Positions 17,348-25,271 of a stretch of DNA of 64,000 bases are shown here, one piece after another (position 1 is the first letter of the stretch; the number at the start of each line of letters is the position of its first letter). The DNA is from Chryseobacterium jejuense (GTDB lineage: Bacteria; Bacteroidota; Bacteroidia; Flavobacteriales; Weeksellaceae). The DNA lies in NCBI RefSeq assembly GCF_900100075.1, contig NZ_FNEG01000008.1:124001-188000 (forward strand). Direction: 5' to 3'. The position numbers and the translations under genes were made by a program. Below the pieces are notes generated by a model, which was not told the origin of the DNA, made no database searches, and saw only the letters and a program-made list of their open reading frames with translations.

Positions 17348-18268
17348 TTAGCTTCCCTGAGTAATATTAATATTTCTCGGGTGATAGCTTAAGATAACAT
17401 CCCTTAGCTCTTCTGTCTTGAGGTGAGTGTAGATCTCTGTTGTAGTAATGCTGGAATGGCCCAACATTTCCTGAATATAACGGAGATCAGCTCCATTCTG
17501 CAGCAAATGTGTTGCAAAAGAGTGTCTGAAGGTGTGCGGGGAAATTTTCTTATTAACTCCTGCTTTATCTGTAAGTTCTTTAATAATAAGAAATACGATA
17601 ACTCTTGACATGGAAGTACCACGGCTGTTCAAAAACAGCGTATCCTCGTATTTTTTATTGATTTTTCCTTTAGAGCGTACCTCTTTGATGTAACTTTCCA
17701 GAAGTTCAGCTGTATAATCAGCTAAAGGCACAAAACGGGTTTTATTTCCCTTTCCGTGTACCTTAATATATTGCTCCTTGAAGTTGATATTGGAGATCTT
17801 CAGATCAATCAGCTCAGATACACGGAGTCCGCAACCATAAAGTACCTCTATGATACATTGGTTTCTTCTTCCGAGATCTGTATTGACCTCAATGGCAGCA
17901 ATAATTTTATTAATATCCGTCAGGCTTAACGTGTCCGGCAGATATAGTCCCAGTTTAGGACCTTCAAGTAACGCTGCAGGGTTGTCTTCACGATATTCAT
18001 CTTCCAATAGAAATTTGAAGAAGGCTTTAATGGAAGATATCCATCTTGCCTGTGATCTCTCACTGAATTTCTGTTTAGAAAGATTGAAAATGTATTCCTG
18101 CAGGTTTTCGTATCCGATAGAATCTGGACCGACGTTTGCCAGATCTTCTTCTGCGTAATCTTTTAGTTTTTTAATGTCCCGAACATAGGCGTCGAGCGTG
18201 TTGTCTGAAAAATTTCTTTCGAAGCGAAGAAATATTTCAAAATCTTTGATCTTTTCATCCCAAGTCAT
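17348..18268 (-). CDS. xerD: Tyrosine recombinase XerD (chromosome dimer resolution)
   Basis: At 306 residues it has the size of XerC/XerD. An N-terminal SAM-like core-binding domain (about 1-90) is followed by a catalytic domain with R149 (GCGLRVSEL), K173-region beta hairpin, H245-x-x-R248 (HTFRHSFATHLL), H271 (LGHSS) and the nucleophile Y280 (TTEIYTH). Family members resolve chromosome dimers at dif with FtsK. There is no adjacent att duplication or phage gene, so it reads as housekeeping rather than an integrase. The choice of XerD over XerC is by resemblance. Confidence 0.9.
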   Translation of the reverse strand: MTWDEKIKDFEIFLRFERNFSDNTLDAYVRDIKKLKDYAEEDLANVGPDSIGYENLQEYIFNLSKQKFSERSQARWISSIKAFFKFLLEDEYREDNPAALLEGPKLGLYLPDTLSLTDINKIIAAIEVNTDLGRRNQCIIEVLYGCGLRVSELIDLKISNINFKEQYIKVHGKGNKTRFVPLADYTAELLESYIKEVRSKGKINKKYEDTLFLNSRGTSMSRVIVFLIIKELTDKAGVNKKISPHTFRHSFATHLLQNGADLRYIQEMLGHSSITTTEIYTHLKTEELRDVILSYHPRNINITQGS

Positions 18269-18274
18269 TTGTGC

Positions 18275-18697
18275 TTATTTTTTTAGTTCACAGTCCGATA
18301 TTTGTTCTATTTCAATGTTATGGTTTCTCAAAAACGATATCCCATCGTCATCCGAATACTCATTAATATACACCAGTCTTGCAATACCTGCCTGTAGAAT
18401 CAGCTTACTGCATTCTTTACAGGGCGACAATGTTAAATATAACGTTGCTCCTTTTGCAGATTGTGTAGAAGCTGCCAGCTTTAATATAGCGTTGGCTTCT
18501 GCATGCAATACATACCAGTGCGTTTTCCCCCCATCATCTTCACAGCAGTTTTCGAATCCCATAGGAGTTCCGTTGTAACCATCTGAAATAATCATCCTAT
18601 CTTTTACGATAAGAGCCCCTACCTGTTTTCTCTTACAGTAGGAGAGTTTTGCCCATTCCTGGGCCATTTTTAGATAAGCTTTATCAAACTTATTCAT
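18275..18697 (-). CDS. dCMP/CMP deaminase family protein
   Basis: This 140-residue zinc deaminase has the two signature motifs HAEANAIL (zinc His and catalytic Glu) and SPCKECSKLI (two zinc Cys). It resembles ComE/dCMP deaminase proteins that convert dCMP to dUMP for thymidylate synthesis. Its stop lies 6 bp before the xerD start on the same strand, so the two are likely cotranscribed. Confidence 0.9.
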   Translation of the reverse strand: MNKFDKAYLKMAQEWAKLSYCKRKQVGALIVKDRMIISDGYNGTPMGFENCCEDDGGKTHWYVLHAEANAILKLAASTQSAKGATLYLTLSPCKECSKLILQAGIARLVYINEYSDDDGISFLRNHNIEIEQISDCELKK

Positions 18698-18747
18698 ACC
18701 GCATCATTAGTTTTTTCGAAATAATTGGATTAAAATCTTCTGAAAGA

Positions 18748-19515
18748 TTAGAAGTTCGGCTTTCTTTTCTCTAGGAAAGCAGTTACTCCTTCTTTCTTAT
18801 CTTCCATTTCGAAAAGTTCCCCGAAATATTTAATTTCAGTTTCAAAACCTTTCTCCGTGTCAGATAAATTAACGGCGTTTATAGCCTTTGATATTGCCAT
18901 TGGTGAATTATTGGCAATAATACTCGCTAATTCTTTCGTTTTGGTTAATAATTCTTCAATAGGGTATACTTCATTTACCAGTCCGATCTCTTTTGCTTTT
19001 TGAGCAGGGATCATTTTGGCAGAGAAGATCATTTCGTTGGCAATACCTTTTCCGACAAGTTTGGGAAGCCTTTGAGTTCCTCCGTATCCTGGAATTAATC
19101 CCAGTGTTACTTCAGGAAGCCCCAATCTGGCGTTTTCCGATGCATATCTGATATGGCATGCCATGGCAAGCTCTAAACCTCCTCCTAATGCAAAACCGTT
19201 TACGGCTGCAATGACAGGTTTGGATAGGTTTTCAATTTTGTTGAACAATGTATTTTGTCCGTTTCTTGCAAGTTCCTCAGCTTTTTCCTGTCCGAAGTCA
19301 CTGAATTCCTTGATGTCAGCTCCAGCTACAAAAGACTTTTCTCCGCTTCCTGTAAGGATAATTACCCTGCAAGAAAGATCGGAATTAAGCTCATCCAATG
19401 CTGTACTGATCTCCTGAATTGTCTTTGCATTCAATGCATTTAAACTCTCAGGTCTGTTTATGGTAATGATAGATAATTTATCTTCCTTTTTTAATAATAT
19501 ATTTTCGTAACTCAT
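18748..19515 (-). CDS. Enoyl-CoA hydratase/isomerase (crotonase family)
   Basis: This 255-residue crotonase-fold protein has the oxyanion-hole segments AGADIKEF and GFALGGGLELAMACH, and the two catalytic glutamates expected of hydratases (in the GGLELAMAC helix and GLPEVTLGLIPGYGG). The role would be hydration of enoyl-CoA in fatty-acid or related acyl-CoA degradation. It stands first in the minus-strand run. No other beta-oxidation gene is adjacent, so the pathway is not fixed. Confidence 0.93.
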   Translation of the reverse strand: MSYENILLKKEDKLSIITINRPESLNALNAKTIQEISTALDELNSDLSCRVIILTGSGEKSFVAGADIKEFSDFGQEKAEELARNGQNTLFNKIENLSKPVIAAVNGFALGGGLELAMACHIRYASENARLGLPEVTLGLIPGYGGTQRLPKLVGKGIANEMIFSAKMIPAQKAKEIGLVNEVYPIEELLTKTKELASIIANNSPMAISKAINAVNLSDTEKGFETEIKYFGELFEMEDKKEGVTAFLEKRKPNF

Positions 19516-19561
19516 TTTTCCACTTTAAAATATCATCCTTCGCAAATTATGAATTTTTTAC

Positions 19562-19602
19562 AAAAAAAAGGAAAAAATATTATTTTTTTTTCCTTTTTTT
19601 TG
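19562..19602 (-). terminator. A/T-rich hairpin ending the katA transcript
   Basis: AAAAAAAAGGAAAAAA and TTTTTTTTTCCTTTTTTT surround a short TATTA loop just past the katA stop codon on the minus strand. The stem is weak in GC but symmetrical, with T-runs on both strands. It is a plausible terminator. Confidence 0.5.
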
Positions 19603-19620
19603 ATTTATTGTTCAATATGA

Positions 19621-21108
19621 TTATTTGGAGTGATTCATCATATTTGCATCAATATTGATGTTTAGTTGAGAAGCTACTTTCATGCCAAGCTCAATGTTAG
19701 CACGGAAAAAGTGACATAATTGTCTGTTGATAATTTCCTCCCTTTTAGGTCCGGTAATTCCCTTCATACTTCCTATAATATTTTTGATCAGATTATCTCT
19801 GTCTTCAGCATTCATTGCTTTCGAATAAAGAAGTCCCGGTTGCGTATAGTGATCGCTGTCATTATCGTTTCTGTTATAATTGGCAACATGAGCGCTATCT
19901 AATTCATACTCATGGTTTTTATAAGAAACATCCGGTTTAATATCATCAAAACTGTTTGGATAATAATTCGGTTTATCCTGATATTGGCTTGAATCTGCCA
20001 TATATCCGTCTCTTTGGTAATTATTAACCGCAAAAGGACATCTGTTCACTTCTAATTGGTGAGCATTTACACCCACTCTGTATCGGTGTGCGTCCGGGTA
20101 GGAGAATAATCTTCCCTGAAGCATTTTGTCCGGAGAAAAACTGATTCCGTTGATAAGGCTGCTTGGTGAGAAGGTAGATTGCTCAACGTGGGCAAAATAG
20201 TTAACAGGAACTTCATTCAATTCCATTTCTCCTACTTCAATTAATGGGAAATCATCATGGAACCAAACCTTTGTTACATCAAAAGGATTCCATCTGAAAT
20301 CTTTTGCCTGCTCTTCTGTCATCACCTGGATGTACATGGTCCATTTTGGGAAATCTCCGTTTTCAATTGCGTTGCAAAGATCTTCCTGTGCAAAGTCAGG
20401 ATTTTCTCCTGCCATTTTTACGGCATCTTCATCTGTGAAATTTTTCACTCCCTGTTTTGTTTTGAAGTGGAATTTCACCCATACTCTTTCATTTTTATCA
20501 TTAATCATGGAGAAAGTATGAGATCCGAAGCCATGCATATGTCGGTAACCGTAAGGTGTTCCTCTATCTGACATTAATATAAGAACCTGATGAAGTGATT
20601 CCGGGTTTAAACTCCAGAAATCCCACATCATAGTGGCACTTTTCAAATTGGTTCTTGGAAGTCTTTTTTGGGTATGAATAAAATCCGGGAATTTCTTAGC
20701 ATCTTTAATAAAGAATACCGGAGTATTGTTTCCTACAAGATCCCAGTTTCCGTCTTCAGTATAAAATTTTAATGCAAATCCTCTTGGGTCTCTTGCAGTA
20801 TCTGCACTGCCTTTTTCGCCGCCCACTGTCGAAAAACGGGCAAACATTCTGCAGGAGTTTCCTACTTTTGAAAATAATTTAGCCTTGGTGTATTGGCTGA
20901 TGTCATGCGTTACGGTAAAAGTTCCGTATGCTCCACTTCCTTTGGCGTGTACAATTCTTTCAGGAATCCTTTCCCTAACGAAATGTGCAAGATTTTCCTG
21001 AAGGACAAAGTCTTGCAGCAATACCGGGCCTCTTGGTCCTACCGTCTGGGAATCCTGATGCTCAAAATAAGGTGCGCCGTTGCTTAACGTTAATTTTTTA
21101 GAATCCAT
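19621..21108 (-). CDS. katA: Monofunctional heme catalase
   Basis: From the ATG at 21108 the protein is 495 residues, the size of small-subunit clade 3 catalases. The catalytic histidine region (RERIPERIVHAKGSGAYG), the distal asparagine region (VGNNTPVFF) and the proximal heme tyrosine (RLFSYPDAHRYR) are all present. It decomposes hydrogen peroxide in the cytoplasm. A longer frame with 22 more residues exists, but they are unlike the family. It is transcribed divergently from oxyR, which fits peroxide control. A CAAATTTA at 21172-21179 reads as TAAATTTG, a -7 box, on the minus strand. Confidence 0.96.
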   Translation of the reverse strand: MDSKKLTLSNGAPYFEHQDSQTVGPRGPVLLQDFVLQENLAHFVRERIPERIVHAKGSGAYGTFTVTHDISQYTKAKLFSKVGNSCRMFARFSTVGGEKGSADTARDPRGFALKFYTEDGNWDLVGNNTPVFFIKDAKKFPDFIHTQKRLPRTNLKSATMMWDFWSLNPESLHQVLILMSDRGTPYGYRHMHGFGSHTFSMINDKNERVWVKFHFKTKQGVKNFTDEDAVKMAGENPDFAQEDLCNAIENGDFPKWTMYIQVMTEEQAKDFRWNPFDVTKVWFHDDFPLIEVGEMELNEVPVNYFAHVEQSTFSPSSLINGISFSPDKMLQGRLFSYPDAHRYRVGVNAHQLEVNRCPFAVNNYQRDGYMADSSQYQDKPNYYPNSFDDIKPDVSYKNHEYELDSAHVANYNRNDNDSDHYTQPGLLYSKAMNAEDRDNLIKNIIGSMKGITGPKREEIINRQLCHFFRANIELGMKVASQLNINIDANMMNHSK

Positions 21109-21241
21109 ATATTGATGATTTGAATAATTGTTCTCGTATTTTCTAAATCGAACCGTAAAGGTACTAATTATCAAATTTACTTGAATTTTTAATTGCTAAT
21201 AACAAAAACGTTATATCTTTGTAATAGATAATATTAATCAA
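21109..21241. promoter_or_regulatory. Divergent katA-oxyR control region
   Basis: For oxyR, TTG (21193-21195), 18 bases, then TATCTTTG (21214-21221) is a very good Bacteroidota promoter. For katA, TAAATTTG is read on the minus strand at 21172-21179. The two boxes lie about 35 bp apart, leaving the core TTGCTAATAACAAAAACGTTAT between them as the likely OxyR site; it contains the near-palindrome AATAAC...GTTAT. OxyR binding here is inferred from gene arrangement. Confidence 0.6.
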
Positions 21242-22192
21242 ATGAACATTCAGCAACTGGAGTATCTTATCGCTGTTGATAAGTATAAACATTTTGGTAA
21301 AGCAGCTCAGGCGTGCTTCATTACCCAGCCTACCTTAAGTGCCATGATACAAAAATTTGAGGATGAATTGGATGTGAAGGTTTTCGACAGAACTACCCAC
21401 CCGATCCGTACCACAGATGTAGGTCTTCAGATCATCGATCAGGCGAAAGTAATTATAGAATCTGTCAATGAGCTGAAAAACAAAGCCAACCTGTTGAATA
21501 ACATTTTAGGAGGAACCATTAATCTTGGAATTATTCCTACCGTTTCTTCATTTATCTTACCTACGGAAATCTTCAAATTCCTTGAAGCTAATCCGAAGAT
21601 TCAGATGAATGTAAAGGAAATGACTACAGATAATATTATTAAAGCTTTGAAAGCAGGAGAACTGGATGCGGGAATTATCTCTACTCCTTATGATACTGCT
21701 GATGAATTTTACCAGGATTTCCTGTTCAATGAAGAATTAATGATCTACAGTTCTAATACTGAAGCGAACAAAAAAAATTCTTACATTATTCCTGAGGATC
21801 TGAATGTAGAAAAAGTATGGTTACTTGAAGAAGGAAACTGTTTGAGAAACCAGTTCGAAAACATCTGTCACCTGAAAGAAAATACTTTGAAACCTAAGAA
21901 TTTAGATTTCTTAGCTTCCAATATCCAGACTTTAGTACACATGGTAGACAAAGTAGGGGGAATCAGTATTCTTCCGGAATTGGCATTAAGTCAGCTTTCT
22001 GAAGAGCAGAAAAAGAATGTATTCAGATTCAAGAAGCCTTTCCCATACAGAGAGATCAGTATTATTTACTATAAGCCAACCTTTAAGCAAAAGATTATTG
22101 ATGAATTATCACATTCCATCAAAAATTCTTTGGAACTTAAGTTAAATTACCACTTAAATCCGAAAGAGTTTGTAAGCATAAAGCCTCAGTAA
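21242..22192 (+). CDS. oxyR: OxyR-type LysR regulator (hydrogen-peroxide sensor)
   Basis: This 316-residue LysR protein has an N-terminal winged helix-turn-helix (about 1-60; HFGKAAQACFITQPTLSAMI) and a periplasmic-binding-like sensor domain. The redox cysteines are C200 and C209 in EEGNCLRNQFENICH, with the same nine-residue spacing as C199 and C208 of E. coli OxyR. Family members activate catalase and peroxidase genes after disulfide formation. The divergent katA gene fits that role. Confidence 0.94.
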   Translation: MNIQQLEYLIAVDKYKHFGKAAQACFITQPTLSAMIQKFEDELDVKVFDRTTHPIRTTDVGLQIIDQAKVIIESVNELKNKANLLNNILGGTINLGIIPTVSSFILPTEIFKFLEANPKIQMNVKEMTTDNIIKALKAGELDAGIISTPYDTADEFYQDFLFNEELMIYSSNTEANKKNSYIIPEDLNVEKVWLLEEGNCLRNQFENICHLKENTLKPKNLDFLASNIQTLVHMVDKVGGISILPELALSQLSEEQKKNVFRFKKPFPYREISIIYYKPTFKQKIIDELSHSIKNSLELKLNYHLNPKEFVSIKPQ

Positions 22193-22257
22193 TTAAGAAG
22201 CTTTACAGTGATATAAATCATTAATTTAAAGAAAATTATAATTAGTAAACAAAAATT

Positions 22258-22288
22258 TTGAGTATTACAAAAATAGTGCTTAAATTTG
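22258..22288 (+). promoter_or_regulatory. metK promoter
   Basis: TTG (22258-22260), 20 bases, then TAAATTTG (22281-22288) matches the Bacteroidota -33/-7 pattern. The predicted start near 22295 is a few bases before the SAM-II riboswitch and gives a leader of about 130 nt. Confidence 0.65.
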
Positions 22289-22302
22289 CTGACGTTTACG
22301 AA

Positions 22303-22352
22303 CGAGGAAAAATTTGACCTGATTGCAACCTCTATAAAAAAATGCTAAAACA
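22303..22352 (+). promoter_or_regulatory. SAM-II (SAM_alpha) riboswitch upstream of metK
   Basis: The conserved blocks of the SAM-II pseudoknot are visible in order: P1 strand GAGG (22304-22307), ATTTGACC, GATTGCAA, P1 return CCTC (22329-22332), an A-rich joining segment and GCTAAAA (22344-22350). These align by eye with the alphaproteobacterial aptamer, which has ATTTAACC, ATTGCAA and GCTAAAAA at the same places. The candidate promoter lies just upstream and metK, which makes SAM, just downstream, so feedback repression is the natural reading. The assignment was made from memory without a covariance-model search. Confidence 0.8.
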
Positions 22353-22410
22353 GTATTCTTTTTGGGCAATTGTTATTCTTATTTTTCTTCATAGTTATTT
22401 TTTAATCTAA
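22342..22410 (+). CDS. Possible 22-codon hydrophobic leader ORF between riboswitch and metK
   Basis: An ATG inside the 3' strand of the SAM-II aptamer opens a frame beginning MLKQYSFWAIVILIF and closing with TAA at 22408-22410, 15 bp before the metK start. The peptide has one lysine near the N-terminus and then an almost wholly hydrophobic stretch, like a single membrane helix. U-rich RNA produces Phe/Ile/Leu codons by chance, so this may be only the leader's base composition. If translated, its start would be masked when SAM binds, and metK could be coupled to it. Confidence 0.35.
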   Translation: MLKQYSFWAIVILIFLHSYFLI

Positions 22411-22425
22411 AAAACAAAGAATAAT

Positions 22426-23706
22426 ATGTCTTATTTATTTACATCTGAATCAGTTTCAGAAGGACATCCGGACAAAATTGCCGACCAAATCTCCGATGCA
22501 TTAATCGATCATTTCTTAGCATACGATAAAAGTTCAAAAGTAGCATGTGAAACTCTTGTAACTACCGGACAGGTGGTATTGGCAGGAGAAGTAAAATCTG
22601 ATGCTTACCTTGATGTTCAGACGATTGCCAGAGAAGTAATCAACGGAATTGGGTATACAAAAGGTGAATATATGTTCAATGGAGACTCTTGTGGAGTAAT
22701 TTCTGCAATCCATGAACAGTCTCCTGATATTAACCAAGGTGTTGACAGAGCAGTAAATGATGAGTCATTTGAAGCTAAAGCAAACGCACAGGGAGCTGGT
22801 GACCAGGGAATGATGTTTGGATATGCTACGAACGAGACGGCTAACTATATGCCTCTTGCTTTAGACTTAGCGCACACTATCCTTAAAGAACTTTCTGCAA
22901 TCAGAAGAGAAAATAAAGAGATTACTTACTTACGTCCTGATGCAAAAAGCCAGGTAACGATTGAGTATTCTGACGATCATAAGCCCATCAGAATTGATTC
23001 TATCGTAGTTTCTACTCAGCACGATGACTTCGGAGCAGAAGAAGAGATGTTGAACAAGATCCGTGAAGATATCAAGAACATCCTTGTTCCTAGAGTGGTT
23101 GCTCAGCAGACTGAGGAGATCAAAGCTTTATTCAACGATCAAATCAAATATCACATCAACCCTACAGGTAAATTCGTAATCGGTGGTCCTCACGGAGATA
23201 CGGGTCTTACAGGTAGAAAAATCATCGTTGATACTTACGGTGGTAAAGGAGCTCACGGTGGTGGTGCTTTCTCTGGAAAAGATCCATCAAAAGTAGACAG
23301 AAGTGCTGCATATGCAACAAGGCACATTGCTAAAAACCTTGTAGCTGCTGGTGTTGCTGATGAAGTTTTAGTACAAGTTTCTTACGCAATTGGAGTAGCG
23401 GAGCCTTGTGGTTTATACATCAATACTTACGGAACGGCTAAAGTTGATCTTCACGATGGAGAAATCGCTAAAAAAGTGTCTACTATCTTTGATTTAAGAC
23501 CTTATGCTATTGAGCAGAACTTAAAATTAAGAAACCCTATCTATCAGGAAACGGCTTCTTACGGACACATGGGTAAAGAGCACTATGTAGCTGATAAAAC
23601 ATTCAACAAAGGTCATAAAAATGAGCTTACGTTGGAAGGCCTTGAGTTTTTTACTTGGGAAAAACTAGACAAAGTAGACGAAATTAAAGCCGCTTTTGGT
23701 ATTTAA
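22426..23706 (+). CDS. metK: S-adenosylmethionine synthetase
   Basis: This 426-residue enzyme makes SAM from methionine and ATP. Signature motifs are EGHPDKIADQISDA at the N-terminus, GAGDQGMMFGYA near residue 125, and GPHGDTGLTGRKIIVDTYGG near residue 245. It is somewhat longer than the E. coli enzyme (384 residues), as in other Bacteroidota. It is a single-gene unit with a candidate promoter, SAM-II leader and a strong terminator. Confidence 0.98.
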   Translation: MSYLFTSESVSEGHPDKIADQISDALIDHFLAYDKSSKVACETLVTTGQVVLAGEVKSDAYLDVQTIAREVINGIGYTKGEYMFNGDSCGVISAIHEQSPDINQGVDRAVNDESFEAKANAQGAGDQGMMFGYATNETANYMPLALDLAHTILKELSAIRRENKEITYLRPDAKSQVTIEYSDDHKPIRIDSIVVSTQHDDFGAEEEMLNKIREDIKNILVPRVVAQQTEEIKALFNDQIKYHINPTGKFVIGGPHGDTGLTGRKIIVDTYGGKGAHGGGAFSGKDPSKVDRSAAYATRHIAKNLVAAGVADEVLVQVSYAIGVAEPCGLYINTYGTAKVDLHDGEIAKKVSTIFDLRPYAIEQNLKLRNPIYQETASYGHMGKEHYVADKTFNKGHKNELTLEGLEFFTWEKLDKVDEIKAAFGI

Positions 23707-23730
23707 TTTTTTCTTAGACTAAATATTATG

Positions 23731-23765
23731 AACTGCTTTGCCTTCCGGTAAGGCAGTTTTTTTTA
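23731..23765 (+). terminator. metK terminator
   Basis: AACTGCTTTGCC, loop TTCC, GGTAAGGCAGTT forms a 12-bp stem including G-U pairs (23731-23758), followed by seven T residues. It lies 24 bp after the metK stop. Confidence 0.88.
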
Positions 23766-23790
23766 ATTTTACACCTTAATAAATTGAGAG

Positions 23791-24282
23791 ATGATGAATT
23801 TTCGGACTGCAGTTGCCATTCTATCCCTGTTTTTGCTGAGTACATTGGTGAAAGCCCAGTATACCATGCATAAAATGATCAGTGTAGGATATACCTACCA
23901 GAATCAAAGCTTTGGAGAAGTGGGAGGAAAGCTGCTTTTTCTTAAAAATGATGATGTAATTTACAGATTGGGTGGTTCTGCCTTAATGGGTGTAGCAGAC
24001 TCGAAATTTGCCATCATGCCGAAGTTGCAGGCGGATGTTTTACTTAATTTTGAAAAGAATGTGGATTTCTACCACTCTTATTACTTTTTAATAGGAGCGG
24101 AAGGAACCAACAAATATATTGCTCCGAAGATAGGTGTTACCTTATTTGGGATGCTTGATCTTACCGGAGGTTATGCTTTTCCTATTGGAGACACCCGATT
24201 AAACGGAAAAGAAATGAAAGGGCTAAATATTAATTTTACATTAAATATCCCTACTGTATTCATTCATGACATGTTTAAATGA
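23791..24282 (+). CDS. Small secreted protein, possibly an outer-membrane beta-barrel
   Basis: A signal peptide ends near LVKAQ. The remaining 140 or so residues alternate polar and hydrophobic positions with many Gly and Tyr (YTYQNQSFGEVGGKLLFL, GVTLFGMLDLTGGYAFPI) and end in an FTLNIP strand plus a short tail. That pattern suits a small beta-barrel or beta-sandwich protein of the outer membrane or periplasm. I do not recognise the family. It stands alone between the metK terminator and a sigma-factor gene. Confidence 0.6.
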   Translation: MMNFRTAVAILSLFLLSTLVKAQYTMHKMISVGYTYQNQSFGEVGGKLLFLKNDDVIYRLGGSALMGVADSKFAIMPKLQADVLLNFEKNVDFYHSYYFLIGAEGTNKYIAPKIGVTLFGMLDLTGGYAFPIGDTRLNGKEMKGLNINFTLNIPTVFIHDMFK

Positions 24283-24477
24283 TTTTTTTTAAATTTTTAT
24301 AGCGAAAATTTAATAATTGCTTAACAGTTATTAAAAAATTATTATATTTACGTCATAATATAATTGTACCACCTATCGAAGAGACTCTACTCTGAAGAAC
24401 TGTTTTGTATATACAGCAAAAACTAGATAATGTATCTGGAGGATAGCTGGGCTGCAAATATTATATTGAGAAGAGTT

Positions 24478-25068
24478 ATGAAATCAAAATCGGATAGTTT
24501 ACTAATTTCGCTTTACCAGAAAGGTGACGAGGGCGCATTATCAACCCTTATTCATCGCCATCAGAGAGAACTGTTTACATTCATTTTTTACAAAATTAAT
24601 GATGAAGATTTAGCCAACGATATTTTTCAGGATACATTCATGAAAATTATTGTAATGCTAAAAGAAGGACGTTACAACGAAGAGGGTAAATTTATCCTTT
24701 GGGCTAAAAGAATCTCCCACAACCTTATCATCGATCATTTCAGATCAAAATCCAAAAATATCAAAGTTTCAGAAACTACTTTTGAAACGGATGAATATTC
24801 TATTTTTGATTTGATCAGAGAACCGTCTGAGAATATTGAAGATCAGCTGGTGACGAATCAGATTCAGGAAGACCTGTTGAGAATGCTGCAATTTCTTCCA
24901 TTGAACCAGCAGGAAGTAATCAAATTAAGATTTTTTGACGGATTAAGTTTTAAAGAAATTGCCGATCATACTGATATGAGCATTAACACCACATTAGGGA
25001 GAGTACGATATGCGCTTATTAACCTGAGAAAAATCATGGAAGAAAATAACATAATATTAACCAGATAG
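24478..25068 (+). CDS. Sigma-70 family (ECF-like) RNA polymerase sigma factor
   Basis: From the ATG at 24478 the protein is 196 residues. Region 2 is seen in LIHRHQRELFTFIFYKINDEDLANDIFQ-type sequence (acidic DxFQDTF core) and region 4 in LPLNQQEVIKLRFFDGLSFKEIA with a helix-turn-helix following. No SnoaL-like tail is present. An upstream in-frame ATG at 24430 would add 16 residues. No classical anti-sigma gene follows; instead a 44-codon ORF starts 48 bp downstream. The regulon is unknown. Confidence 0.88.
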   Translation: MKSKSDSLLISLYQKGDEGALSTLIHRHQRELFTFIFYKINDEDLANDIFQDTFMKIIVMLKEGRYNEEGKFILWAKRISHNLIIDHFRSKSKNIKVSETTFETDEYSIFDLIREPSENIEDQLVTNQIQEDLLRMLQFLPLNQQEVIKLRFFDGLSFKEIADHTDMSINTTLGRVRYALINLRKIMEENNIILTR

Positions 25069-25116
25069 ATAATATTTTGTAAAATTTCACGTTTTTAAGG
25101 AAAACATATTACGCTT

Positions 25117-25251
25117 ATGAAAAAAAATGACTCCTTAAAAGTGAAAACTTTGAAACCTAAAAAAGAAACCATCGATTTTCTGCTCAATTTTTCTAAAAGC
25201 CTTGAAATTGTGAAAAGCAAGAGCAAGAATTATCCTATTACAAAAAATTAA
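25117..25251 (+). CDS. Small basic protein (44 residues) following the sigma factor
   Basis: An ATG at 25117 opens a 44-codon frame ending in TAA at 25249-25251. It starts MKKNDSLKVKTLKPKKE, has a core ETIDFLLNFSKSLEIVKSK and a Lys-rich end. The core reads as one amphipathic helix. Position right behind the sigma gene on the same strand, with normal codon use, suggests a real gene that automatic length cut-offs would miss. It might modulate the sigma factor, but that is a guess from position. Confidence 0.6.
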   Translation: MKKNDSLKVKTLKPKKETIDFLLNFSKSLEIVKSKSKNYPITKN

Positions 25252-25271
25252 AATTATTAACTTTGTGCTGT

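Noticed and set aside
17348..18268. Phage or island integrase
   Set aside because: The tyrosine recombinase has XerD size and motifs and sits among housekeeping genes; no att-like direct repeats, tRNA gene or phage genes are near.
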